40,150 nucleotides of DNA from Patescibacteria group bacterium (GTDB lineage: Bacteria > Patescibacteriota > Minisyncoccia > Phycocordibacterales > EsbW-18), in the NCBI GenBank assembly GCA_030917725.1, contig JAUPUE010000034.1, positions 1 through 40,150 of the forward strand, given 5' to 3'. Made by a program: the position numbers and the translations under genes. Within the stretch, counting starts at the first letter, position 1. Each line of letters opens with the position of its first letter. The notes beneath the pieces were generated by a model. It searched no databases, had not been told where the DNA came from, and was given only the letters and a program-made list of their open reading frames with translations. This document shows, piece by piece, positions 17,141 through 23,397 of this stretch.

Positions 17141-17674
17141 CTAGTGATTATTGTGTGAGCTGTCTATGAGGTCTTGTACGTATCTCGAAAAAAAACCGGC
17201 GTATCTTTTTTGAAGTTCGGGAAGTTTCCAGTCTTTTCCAATAATAACCGTCTTGCGACATTTATCAGATCCACACAAGCATGTTAGGTTCTCCCAGTCC
17301 TCGTCCTCAGGTTGTACGTCGCTCATCGCATAATCAAAGGTGATTTCTTCACCCACAGCTATGTCTCGCATACTCACCATAGTGATTTGTCCTTTGAAAC
17401 CACATGTGGGGTCGCAAGAGTGATTTACAGAGAAGATACCATCCTGCGCCTCTTTTGATGTGTTAAGAGGACATATATAAACATCTTTCTCTACTTGAAA
17501 AGCATGGTACCAGAATGGTTCAAATTCTTCGGTGTCAAAACGTGTTTTGTGAATCATTCGACCACCTTGAACAATAAGGATTTCACCCGCAGATATTTTT
17601 TCGGTTGCAAAAGTTCCGAGTCCAATCTTTCCTTCCTTTACACAAATTTTGTTACTTACCCAAGAGCCAAGCAT
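17141..17674 (-). CDS. SET-domain protein lysine methyltransferase
   Basis: A 177-residue protein consisting of a SET domain and a post-SET-like tail. Visible motifs are GLGTFATEKISAGEIL (N-terminal SET strands), SVNHSCDPTCGF (the NHSCxPN-type AdoMet/catalytic knot), GEEITFDYAMSD and then CLCGSDKCRK, a cysteine cluster as in zinc-binding post-SET segments. SET enzymes transfer methyl groups from S-adenosylmethionine to lysine side chains. They are uncommon in bacteria, and the target here is unknown. The start is ATG 17674, preceded by TAAAAT and a six-base spacer on its strand; an extension to 17680 would need a TTG. It heads the operon containing the histidine kinase. Confidence 0.85.
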   Translation of the reverse strand: MLGSWVSNKICVKEGKIGLGTFATEKISAGEILIVQGGRMIHKTRFDTEEFEPFWYHAFQVEKDVYICPLNTSKEAQDGIFSVNHSCDPTCGFKGQITMVSMRDIAVGEEITFDYAMSDVQPEDEDWENLTCLCGSDKCRKTVIIGKDWKLPELQKRYAGFFSRYVQDLIDSSHNNH

Positions 17675-17708
17675 TACCAAATTTTACCACAGAATATAGT
17701 GGAAAACA

Positions 17709-17739
17709 GAAAAGGGGGGCGACGATGTGCCGCTCCCCC
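17709..17739 (-). terminator. Rho-independent terminator
   Basis: On the minus strand AAGGGGGAGCG pairs with CGCCCCCCTT-type sequence (stem GGGGG/CCCCC) followed by TTTTCTGTTTT. It directly follows the stop of the membrane protein gene at 17740. Confidence 0.75.
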
Positions 17740-18252
17740 TTAAAAAAATTCTACGAACCGACTGGCCCAAGCGTAGCCCTCGTGTGCCGACCAGTAAATG
17801 GCGGTCCAGACGATCATTGCTACAAGTGTGGACGGAAGGGTGATTCTGTAACCGTTTTCCCAGAATGACGCCCCCTTATCTCGGAGAAACAGGGTGACAT
17901 AATCGGGATCAAGGTAGAACCAGCTTCCAATCCAGAAGATTGCCACTCGGCGACGAAGCACCCAACGACGGAATCCTCCCTTTTCCTCTGCGTCCTTGCG
18001 CATCTCGTCGATGCCGGTCATGTCCTTCCCGCGCTTTGCAAGTAGATCGTTCGTAAAAACTACGAGCGAACAGAGAGCAAAGTTGAGAGGGGTGCAGATG
18101 AGAAAGGCCTTCAGAACTCCGTAATGCGGATCGGTCCAGATGAAGAAAATCATCAGTCCATCGATGAGTCTCGTCGGAACAGTCAGTGCTCGTTCGATCA
18201 GGAGGTATTTCCCCCCGACCTTAAACCAGGAAAACCAGGTTTTCCAGCTCAT
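17740..18252 (-). CDS. Hypothetical membrane protein with Shine-Dalgarno start
   Basis: A 170-residue Trp/Phe/Arg-rich protein with about three hydrophobic segments (about 30-44, 46-67 and 143-160) and a basic loop (RRWVLRRR) between. No family recognised. Unlike most neighbours it has the full conventional set of signals: a TTGACA-N18-TATAAT promoter, a leader of about 65 bases containing a GGTTGGAT/ATCCAACC hairpin, a GAGGAG Shine-Dalgarno eight to nine bases before ATG, and its own terminator. It belongs to the set of self-contained cassettes described in the findings. Confidence 0.7.
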   Translation of the reverse strand: MSWKTWFSWFKVGGKYLLIERALTVPTRLIDGLMIFFIWTDPHYGVLKAFLICTPLNFALCSLVVFTNDLLAKRGKDMTGIDEMRKDAEEKGGFRRWVLRRRVAIFWIGSWFYLDPDYVTLFLRDKGASFWENGYRITLPSTLVAMIVWTAIYWSAHEGYAWASRFVEFF

Positions 18253-18322
18253 GGGGGGGCATCTCCTCTGTGGCGCCTGTTGGAATGTGCGTGGTTGGAT
18301 CCTATATCCAACCTCCTCTTGT

Positions 18323-18352
18323 ATTATAGCACAAGAAAAAGCCTTTTGTCAA
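18323..18352 (-). promoter_or_regulatory. Sigma-70-type promoter
   Basis: On the minus strand TTGACA (18347-18352) is followed after 18 bases by TATAAT (18323-18328). It drives the gene ending at 17740 and is a near-consensus match. Confidence 0.85.
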
Positions 18353-18390
18353 GGCACCGATTAGGCCTTATTTAAGGGCTTAAACGTCAA

Positions 18391-19485
18391 CTAGGCTTTC
18401 TTTTGGGCGTAGATAAAGGCGTTCTTCTCGCTGTAACTAGGGATGAGGACGTCCTTTCTCTTGAAATTGCCGAACTCTTCTCGCATGACCTCCTCCATTA
18501 TTTTTGCTGAATTGAGGTATTTAGGTGTGACTTTTGCTGCTCCTGCCTGTGCACTGAACCAACCACCACGCTTGAGAACGCGGTTTGAGAATGAGAACAC
18601 CTTTTTGTAGAAATCTGCGACGCCCTTTGCGGCTTTCTTGCTTCCGATGGGGTTATCGGTTAGATCGCTCGCGACACAGTCGAAGAGTCCGTTTTTTTCG
18701 GTGTCGTATGTCTTAACATAGTGAAGCGCGTCACCGATGATGAGATGAACGTTCGGATGGGAGAAGATTTTCTGATTGAGATGTTTTTTTGAGAAATGCA
18801 CGACTTCTTGGTCGAGATCAACGACGGTGATTTTGATATTTGGATTTATCTTGAGTGCCGTTTCAGCAACATATCCATCACCACCACCCAAAATGAGTAG
18901 GTTTTTTGTCTCGGGCGTGATCTTGTCGAGAATCGCCTTGTCGTATGTTTCATGGTCGAGTTCTGAGGTTTGAACAAGTCCGTCGATGACCATACACCGT
19001 CCGTACTTTTCGGTATTGATGATGACAATCTTTTGGAATCCCGAGTCTACTTCGGCGAACTTCTCGGTCACCTTGATTCGTTCTATCTTTCCGTTCGCGT
19101 AAATAGGGGATTCGAGATACTCCATGACCACATATCCACGTCGTATCTTGTGGAGCTCGGTTCGTTTGTGGCGAACGGCTTTTTTGAGGTACTCAACCGC
19201 TTTGAATGTTTCTTCATCGTGACTACAGCTGAAGATGTCGCACGCCACATAGTTATATTCGGGCCATGTATGGAACGATATGTGAGAAGAGGACAGAAGG
19301 AGGAACCCAGTAATTCCTTGCGGATTGAACTGGTGAAAATAGCTATGGAGAATTTCCATGTCAGCAGCGGCAGCGGCCTGCGGAAGAGATTTCTGCCAGA
19401 AATCCAAAGAATCAAGCTGGTGTGGATCGCATCCGAAGAAGTCGACCGTATAATGCACACCCTTTGGTTTCAATTGTTTTTTCAT
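18391..19485 (-). CDS. Fused S-adenosylmethionine decarboxylase-spermidine synthase
   Basis: A 364-residue fusion of two polyamine enzymes. Residues 1-125 are a SpeD-type AdoMet decarboxylase, with the autoprocessing segment LSSSHISFHTWPE (serine 67 as pyruvoyl precursor) and the ACDIFSC cysteine. Residues 140-364 are a SpeE-type aminopropyltransferase, with LLILGGGDG binding the nucleoside moiety and ASDLTDNP at the active site. One chain would both make decarboxylated AdoMet and use it to aminopropylate a diamine. The residue before the processing serine is Ser rather than the usual Glu, which is odd. The start is ATG 19485, eight bases after the previous gene's stop; the longer frame would overlap that gene. 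Confidence 0.9.
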   Translation of the reverse strand: MKKQLKPKGVHYTVDFFGCDPHQLDSLDFWQKSLPQAAAAADMEILHSYFHQFNPQGITGFLLLSSSHISFHTWPEYNYVACDIFSCSHDEETFKAVEYLKKAVRHKRTELHKIRRGYVVMEYLESPIYANGKIERIKVTEKFAEVDSGFQKIVIINTEKYGRCMVIDGLVQTSELDHETYDKAILDKITPETKNLLILGGGDGYVAETALKINPNIKITVVDLDQEVVHFSKKHLNQKIFSHPNVHLIIGDALHYVKTYDTEKNGLFDCVASDLTDNPIGSKKAAKGVADFYKKVFSFSNRVLKRGGWFSAQAGAAKVTPKYLNSAKIMEEVMREEFGNFKRKDVLIPSYSEKNAFIYAQKKA

Positions 19486-19492
19486 ACGGTTT

Positions 19493-19924
19493 CTATTGCT
19501 CGATTTCGGAAGAGGTTGCTGATTCCTCCGATTCTTGTGCATCGGGACTCTCCTCGGGTTCGATGGGGTTTATGATTGCCTCTGCACATATTTCATCCTC
19601 ATCGATGGTTTCCGAAGAACAATATGTAATTGCACAGCCGACCTCACTTTCATCACACGAAAGTCCAGGGCATTCTTCCGAAGGTCCACATTCCTCAATA
19701 TTCTTTGCCGACTTTAATACCTTCTTGTACGGAGTGATGTCGCACTCAGGGTCGTCTTCGGGCGAACAGTCAGCGACAAAGCATGATTCGCTTTGTGGAT
19801 CGCAGGTGACATGGGCGAGGATGTCGAAATTCCTGTCGATGACGAACGCTTTGTACTTGTAGGCTCCGACGGCAAGAATTGCCAAAACGACAAAGAGGAA
19901 GAGATAACGGGAGGCCTTATCCAT
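19493..19924 (-). CDS. Membrane-anchored Cys-rich acidic protein
   Basis: A 143-residue protein with a single N-terminal membrane helix (about 6-24, ASRYLFLFVVLAILAVGAY) followed by an exported acidic domain rich in Cys, Glu, Asp and Ser. About a dozen cysteines occur in short-spaced clusters, suggesting disulphides or metal binding outside the membrane. The C-terminal 30 residues are low complexity (Glu/Ser/Ala). The start is ATG 19924: TATACT lies nine bases upstream, while the earlier in-frame ATG overlaps that box. It is co-directional with, and eight bases from, the SpeD-SpeE gene. No family recognised. Confidence 0.65.
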   Translation of the reverse strand: MDKASRYLFLFVVLAILAVGAYKYKAFVIDRNFDILAHVTCDPQSESCFVADCSPEDDPECDITPYKKVLKSAKNIEECGPSEECPGLSCDESEVGCAITYCSSETIDEDEICAEAIINPIEPEESPDAQESEESATSSEIEQ

Positions 19925-20009
19925 ATCACGGTAAGTATACATTCAAGCATCAAAATGAAAATACCTTTGGGGGTATCGTCATAAGGCCTCTTTTTGGGTT
20001 TTGCAATAT

Positions 20010-20044
20010 AAAAAGAGAGAGGGGCAGTCTGGCGACTGCCCCTC
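20010..20044 (-). terminator. Rho-independent terminator
   Basis: On the minus strand GAGGGGCAGTC pairs perfectly with GACTGCCCCTC around a GCCA loop, followed by TCTCTTTTT. It ends the transcript of the TonB-C-like gene. Confidence 0.9.
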
Positions 20045-20064
20045 GGGGGTGGGTGGTTCTTCGG

Positions 20065-20439
20065 TCAAGGGATGACCGGAACCTTGATCTTTCCGCGGGT
20101 TTGAACGAATGAAAACGTGCCATCCGGCCAGGTCATCATGGCGGGTTTGTACCGCCACTCCTGAATCGCCTTTTCCGCGGCCTGGATGAGGGCTGGGGCG
20201 AGCCCGCGCTTGACGGGCCCATACGAGATTACGCGCCCATTGTCCTTGATGAGGACCCGGAGCCAGATCTCCTTCTGGGGGGAGACTCCCTCGGGGAGCT
20301 TCACGGGGACGCTGACGGTCAGCTCGGGCGAAGCGAGTCCCGGGGTCGGGATGTTGAAGGTCCGGCGTCCCTTTCCTGCCTCGGCCGTGATGGGTAGGAG
20401 GAGGGAGAGGGCAATGAGGACGAGAACTGATTTCTTCAT
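20065..20439 (-). CDS. Secreted protein with TonB C-terminal-like domain
   Basis: A 124-residue protein with a classical signal peptide (MKKSVLVLIALSLLLPITAEA) and a mature domain resembling the TonB C-terminal fold: a strand VSVPVKLPEG, then WLRVLIKDNGRVISYG, a helix LIQAAEKAIQEW and the hallmark W-RYKPA. In Gram-negatives this domain contacts outer-membrane transporters or acts in related secreted proteins. There is no membrane anchor beyond the signal, so it would be released or periplasm-like. The start is ATG 20439, placed by a strong AAGGAGG Shine-Dalgarno. Promoter and terminator are both its own. CPR cells are thought to lack an outer membrane, which makes this domain unexpected. Confidence 0.75.
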   Translation of the reverse strand: MKKSVLVLIALSLLLPITAEAGKGRRTFNIPTPGLASPELTVSVPVKLPEGVSPQKEIWLRVLIKDNGRVISYGPVKRGLAPALIQAAEKAIQEWRYKPAMMTWPDGTFSFVQTRGKIKVPVIP

Positions 20440-20493
20440 GGCAAGCCTCCTTGCAACTGAATGTGTTGGTGTCCTCCATGAACACCTATCAGT

Positions 20494-20523
20494 ATTATGA
20501 CATTGCGTATACCACTCTGTCAA
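20494..20523 (-). promoter_or_regulatory. Sigma-70-type promoter
   Basis: On the minus strand TTGACA (20518-20523) is followed after 18 bases by CATAAT (20494-20499). It sits about 55 bases upstream of ATG 20439. Confidence 0.75.
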
Positions 20524-20639
20524 TAGGATTGGTTTAGTAAACATATCGCCCCATCGACTTACCCACAGCAAAAACTTGCCAAGGTGTGAGAGGTGCTTGG
20601 TATACTCATGACTCCGTTCTTTTAAAAAATCAAAAATTC

Positions 20640-21074
20640 ATGCGTTTTATAAATAAAAAAGTTAATGTCTTGCTCGTTGACGACGATAGTTTCCTCGTAA
20701 TGCTCTACAAGAAAAACGCAGAGAGCTATCTCGTGGATCTCAACACTGCACTCAGTGGGGAAGAGGCACTTGAGCTTATTCGTACAGGACTCGAGCCGCA
20801 TGCCATTCTTTTGGATATCAATATGCCCGGCATGAGTGGAGTGGATGTACTCCGGACGATACGGGGCGAGAGGCTTGTGCCCTCGACGGATATCATTATC
20901 GTTTCGAATGCCTTTGAGGAGGAATATGCGCATGACTTCAAAGAGTTTGGTATAGAGGATTTCATCCCAAAAACACATCTTTCCCCCTCACGAATTCTTG
21001 ATCGGGTGGTGAGCCGTTATGTGACACCGTCGCATGTGGGGGAGAGTTTTATGAACTCCACAAGGGTTTTCTAG
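20640..21074 (+). CDS. Single-domain response regulator 1 (CheY-like receiver)
   Basis: A 144-residue receiver domain with the acidic pocket LLVDDD, phosphoacceptor Asp in ILLDINMPGMSG, the switch Ser in IIIVSN and the conserved Lys in FIPKT. There is no output domain. The ATG at 20640 matches the N-termini of the two following paralogues best; a TATACT box lies at 20601-20606 and no Shine-Dalgarno is seen. It shares the FLVxLYKKNAE segment after the acidic pair with the next gene. A partner kinase could be the orphan sensor at 15455-17131 (inference). Confidence 0.9.
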   Translation: MRFINKKVNVLLVDDDSFLVMLYKKNAESYLVDLNTALSGEEALELIRTGLEPHAILLDINMPGMSGVDVLRTIRGERLVPSTDIIIVSNAFEEEYAHDFKEFGIEDFIPKTHLSPSRILDRVVSRYVTPSHVGESFMNSTRVF

Positions 21075-21147
21075 AGGATTTCTCGTGCTATCCTTAAAGC
21101 CTAGATATAGGCTCCTTGGTTTTTCCTCATTATCTAAGCTTACTCAT

Positions 21148-21567
21148 ATGGACACACAAGCACCTGCACAGAAAAAGAAAGTCCTCCTCATCGATGACGA
21201 CCAATTTCTCGTCTCGCTTTATAAGAAGAACGCTGAGCAATATCCGATTGAACTCACGACAGCGATCTCTGGCGAAGAAGCACTCGAAATTCTTCGTGGT
21301 GGATATGTTCCCGACAATATCTTGCTCGATATCAACATGCCCGGCATGAGCGGTGTTGAGGTGCTCAAAGCCGTTCGCGATGAGAAACTCGCACCAAATG
21401 CAGACATGACGATTCTTTCGAACATTCACCAGGCGGAGCACGAAGAAGAATTCCGTAAGCTTGGCATCCAGCGCTTCGTTCCTAAATCATTCCTCCTTCC
21501 GTCACAGGTGCTCGGGTATGTGGTCAACGGCTTTGGTGCAGATTGGTCCGAATCAAATCCTGTCTAA
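21148..21567 (+). CDS. Single-domain response regulator 2 (CheY-like receiver)
   Basis: A 139-residue receiver with LLIDDD, phosphoacceptor in ILLDINMPGMSG, switch Ser in MTILSN and Lys in FVPKS; all phosphorylation residues are intact. It is very similar to the first receiver, including FLVSLYKKNAE and the C-terminal LLPSQVL, so the two arose by tandem duplication. The start ATG 21148 is preceded by TATCTA and TTACTC boxes but no Shine-Dalgarno. No output domain. Confidence 0.9.
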   Translation: MDTQAPAQKKKVLLIDDDQFLVSLYKKNAEQYPIELTTAISGEEALEILRGGYVPDNILLDINMPGMSGVEVLKAVRDEKLAPNADMTILSNIHQAEHEEEFRKLGIQRFVPKSFLLPSQVLGYVVNGFGADWSESNPV

Positions 21568-21584
21568 CGCATCTGCTTACGAAT

Positions 21585-21974
21585 ATGGAAAACGAATCAC
21601 TAAAAACCAAGGCTCTTATCGTGGATGACGACACATTTCTCGTGTCGCTCTATAAGAAGATGGGGGAGGAGACCGGCATGGACCTCCGCACCGCATCGAG
21701 CGGCGAAGAAGCACTCGCGCTTCTCATCGATTTCGTCCCAGACATCATTGCACTCGATATGAGCATGGCGGGTCTCAGTGGGCTCGATACGCTCAAAGAA
21801 ATCCGCGCTAAGAACCTCGCACCAAATGCGAAGGTCATCATCCTTTCGAATACCAACGAAGACGATGCCGTTGTCGAAGCCAAGGGACTCGGTGTTGAAC
21901 ACTTCATTGTCAAAGCGTCACTTCTTCCATCGCAGGTGATGGAGGAGCTTACGAAGATTGCCCGCCTTCGCTAA
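21585..21974 (+). CDS. Single-domain response regulator 3 (CheY-like receiver)
   Basis: A 129-residue receiver with LIVDDD, phosphoacceptor Asp in IIALDMSMAGLSG, switch Ser in VIILSN and Lys in FIVKAS. It is the most diverged of the three tandem paralogues but keeps all phosphorylation residues. It starts 18 bases after the second receiver. Its last codons and stop (encoding ARLR) are supplied by a copy of a dispersed palindromic repeat (21962-21986), so the C-terminus has been remodelled by that element. Confidence 0.88.
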   Translation: MENESLKTKALIVDDDTFLVSLYKKMGEETGMDLRTASSGEEALALLIDFVPDIIALDMSMAGLSGLDTLKEIRAKNLAPNAKVIILSNTNEDDAVVEAKGLGVEHFIVKASLLPSQVMEELTKIARLR

Positions 21975-21986
21975 AGCTTCGGTGGG
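21962..21986. repeat. Dispersed palindromic repeat overlapping a stop codon
   Basis: The core CCTTCGCTAAAGCTTCGG belongs to a short palindrome family also seen near 22357, 26109, 26185, 34993, 35259 and 39876. Here the TAA inside it terminates the third response regulator. Confidence 0.65.
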
Positions 21987-21994
21987 CAGGCCCG

Positions 21995-22252
21995 CTATTT
22001 TAGCGGTATCACCGGAACCAGCCTTTTACGAGCAAAGGCAATGCCGGAGCCAGTTTTAAGATATTTTTCAAATCGAATTGCGATTTGTTCGTCGGTGAAA
22101 GCGGAATACCAAACAAGGTGGTAGGGGATCCTCCCTTTTGTTGGAGGACTCATCCCTTCGTTGTGTTCATATAATCTTCTACGAAGATTGATGGTTGTTC
22201 CGGTGTAGTGTGATCCATCTCGTAAACTTTTTATGATGTAGACATAATGCAT
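21995..22252 (-). CDS. GIY-YIG domain nuclease-like protein
   Basis: An 85-residue minimal GIY-YIG domain: HYVYIIKSLRDGSHYTGTT supplies the two catalytic tyrosine strands, followed by NLRRRLYEHN (catalytic Arg region) and RFEKYLKTGSG. Proteins of this UvrC-N-like or YhbQ size are small endonucleases of poorly known role. The start is set by TATGAT six bases before ATG 22252, a leaderless arrangement. It converges on the third response regulator across the palindromic repeat. Confidence 0.88.
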   Translation of the reverse strand: MHYVYIIKSLRDGSHYTGTTINLRRRLYEHNEGMSPPTKGRIPYHLVWYSAFTDEQIAIRFEKYLKTGSGIAFARKRLVPVIPLK

Positions 22253-22290
22253 CGGTAGATCATACTTTTGTTAAAATGAAGTAAGGATAA

Positions 22291-22320
22291 ACAAAACACA
22301 CCCTTGAGAGGTGTGTTTTG
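22291..22320. terminator. Bidirectional terminator downstream of ssrA
   Basis: The AAAACACACC/GGTGTGTTTT stem around CTTGAGA has T or A runs on both sides. On the minus strand it would end the tmRNA transcript. Confidence 0.8.
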
Positions 22321-22356
22321 TGCTTTGCTTTGAAGCGCTGACTTTTGTGAAGCCTG

Positions 22357-22383
22357 CACTACGAAGCTTTAGCGTAGTAGTGG
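22357..22383. repeat. Palindromic repeat abutting the tmRNA 3' end
   Basis: The core CTACGAAGCTTTAGCGTAG, extended by CACTAC/GTAGTG, is a member of the dispersed palindrome family. It begins right at the mature tmRNA 3' end, where a processing signal would be expected. Confidence 0.6.
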
Positions 22384-22757
22384 AGATGGCGGGTTTGACC
22401 CCACGTCCGTTGTGTTGTTCTTGACGCATCTACATGACGTAGCAAGTCTTGAATTCTCGTGTCATATCTCGAAGACAGGCGAAACGATATGACATAGAGC
22501 TTTGAATCTTAAGCTGATGATCAAAGCGGCCTCATCAGCAGCGGTTCGAAGGTTTTACGCCTCACGCACTCTATCGAACAGTCGAATGTGGAGACGTCCG
22601 TTACGCGTTAGCGTAAGCGAATGTGAAATCCTTAGCAGTGAAGTAAGGACTTACAGATCCTGATTTTGCAGGTAGGTTTGCGCCATTGGTAAGGAAGGTA
22701 GCGCGCTCCCGCCACGCACGAAAAGAAGCGAACACAGCGTCGAAACAAGACATCCCC
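22381..22757 (-). ncRNA. ssrA: Transfer-messenger RNA (tmRNA)
   Basis: On the minus strand the 5' end GGGGATG pairs with CATCTCC at the 3' end to form a seven-base-pair acceptor stem, followed by the tmRNA hallmark TTTCGACGC. A T-arm-like GTGGG/CCCGC stem precedes the 3' strand. The tag frame begins GCAAAC at 22681, just after GGC as in other tmRNAs, and runs 26 codons to TAA at 22601, encoding a peptide that starts ANLPAKSGS and ends KDFTFAYANA. CCA is not encoded. tmRNA with SmpB rescues stalled ribosomes and tags the incomplete protein for proteolysis. The tag is longer than usual and lacks the common ALAA-type end. smpB lies 160 bases upstream on the same strand. Confidence 0.9.
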
Positions 22758-22917
22758 CGTTGGGGAAGAAAGATCCAATGGACAAATCCCATGGGCCGAA
22801 CAAATCTCAAACTCTAAAGTCAGATCTGCTGTTGTTGAGTGTTCGGCACACGATTTCTGATACGTGATAGTTCCACCCCTGCGGTAAACGTCTTGCTGTT
22901 TGTATGTGTCGGTTTGG

Positions 22918-23361
22918 TTACCGATTTTTCAATGTACGCCCGGTATCGCGACGAACGGCCTCCTTTTTGAGAGCTTCGCGCTTGTCGTAGTTCTTCTTTC
23001 CTTTCACGAGGGCAAGGGAGACCTTGATATACCGTCCTTTATTATAGACCGAAAGTGGTACTATTGTCAACCCCTTCTCTTTTTTCTCCATGGCGAGCGT
23101 TGTCAGCTCTTTCTTTGAAATGAGGAGGGGGCGAGGTCGTTTGGGGTCATATGACTCCGAGATGTTCTTGGGTTGGTAGGGCTCGATGTGCATATTCATC
23201 AATTGAGCCGAGGTTCCAGAGAATTCGACATAGGCGCCATCAAGGGAGGCGCGGTGGGCCCGTATGGACTTCACCTCACTGCCTTCCAAAGCGATACCAG
23301 CCTCGATGGTCTCAAGGATGCTGTAATCGCGGCGCACTTTTCTGTTCTCAATCCGTTCCAT
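22918..23361 (-). CDS. smpB: SsrA-binding protein SmpB
   Basis: A 147-residue SmpB of normal size. It begins MERIENRKVRRDYSILETIE and contains the core GIALEGSEVKSIRAHRASL, HIEPYQP and a basic C-terminal tail (GKKNYDKREALKKEAVRRD) that enters the ribosomal mRNA channel in other bacteria. It delivers tmRNA to stalled ribosomes. The start ATG 23361 is set by TATCAT six bases upstream; the longer frame to 23421 would cross the ftsH start. It is followed by ssrA on the same strand and is divergent from ftsH. Confidence 0.95.
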   Translation of the reverse strand: MERIENRKVRRDYSILETIEAGIALEGSEVKSIRAHRASLDGAYVEFSGTSAQLMNMHIEPYQPKNISESYDPKRPRPLLISKKELTTLAMEKKEKGLTIVPLSVYNKGRYIKVSLALVKGKKNYDKREALKKEAVRRDTGRTLKNR

Positions 23362-23397
23362 GGGGACATGATACCTGAGAAAATGTATAATCCCCGC
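23362..23397. promoter_or_regulatory. Divergent leaderless promoters between smpB and ftsH
   Basis: Only 36 bases separate the two start codons. The minus-strand TATCAT (23368-23373) and the plus-strand TATAAT (23386-23391) each lie six bases from their ATG, leaving 12 bases between the two -10 boxes. Each -35 region must therefore overlap the opposite gene or promoter. Confidence 0.7.

Noticed and set aside
22601..22810. Protein-coding frame of 69 codons on the minus strand
   Set aside because: Its C-terminal part is the tmRNA tag frame; the acceptor stem and TTTCGAC hallmark show the locus is ssrA, not a conventional gene.
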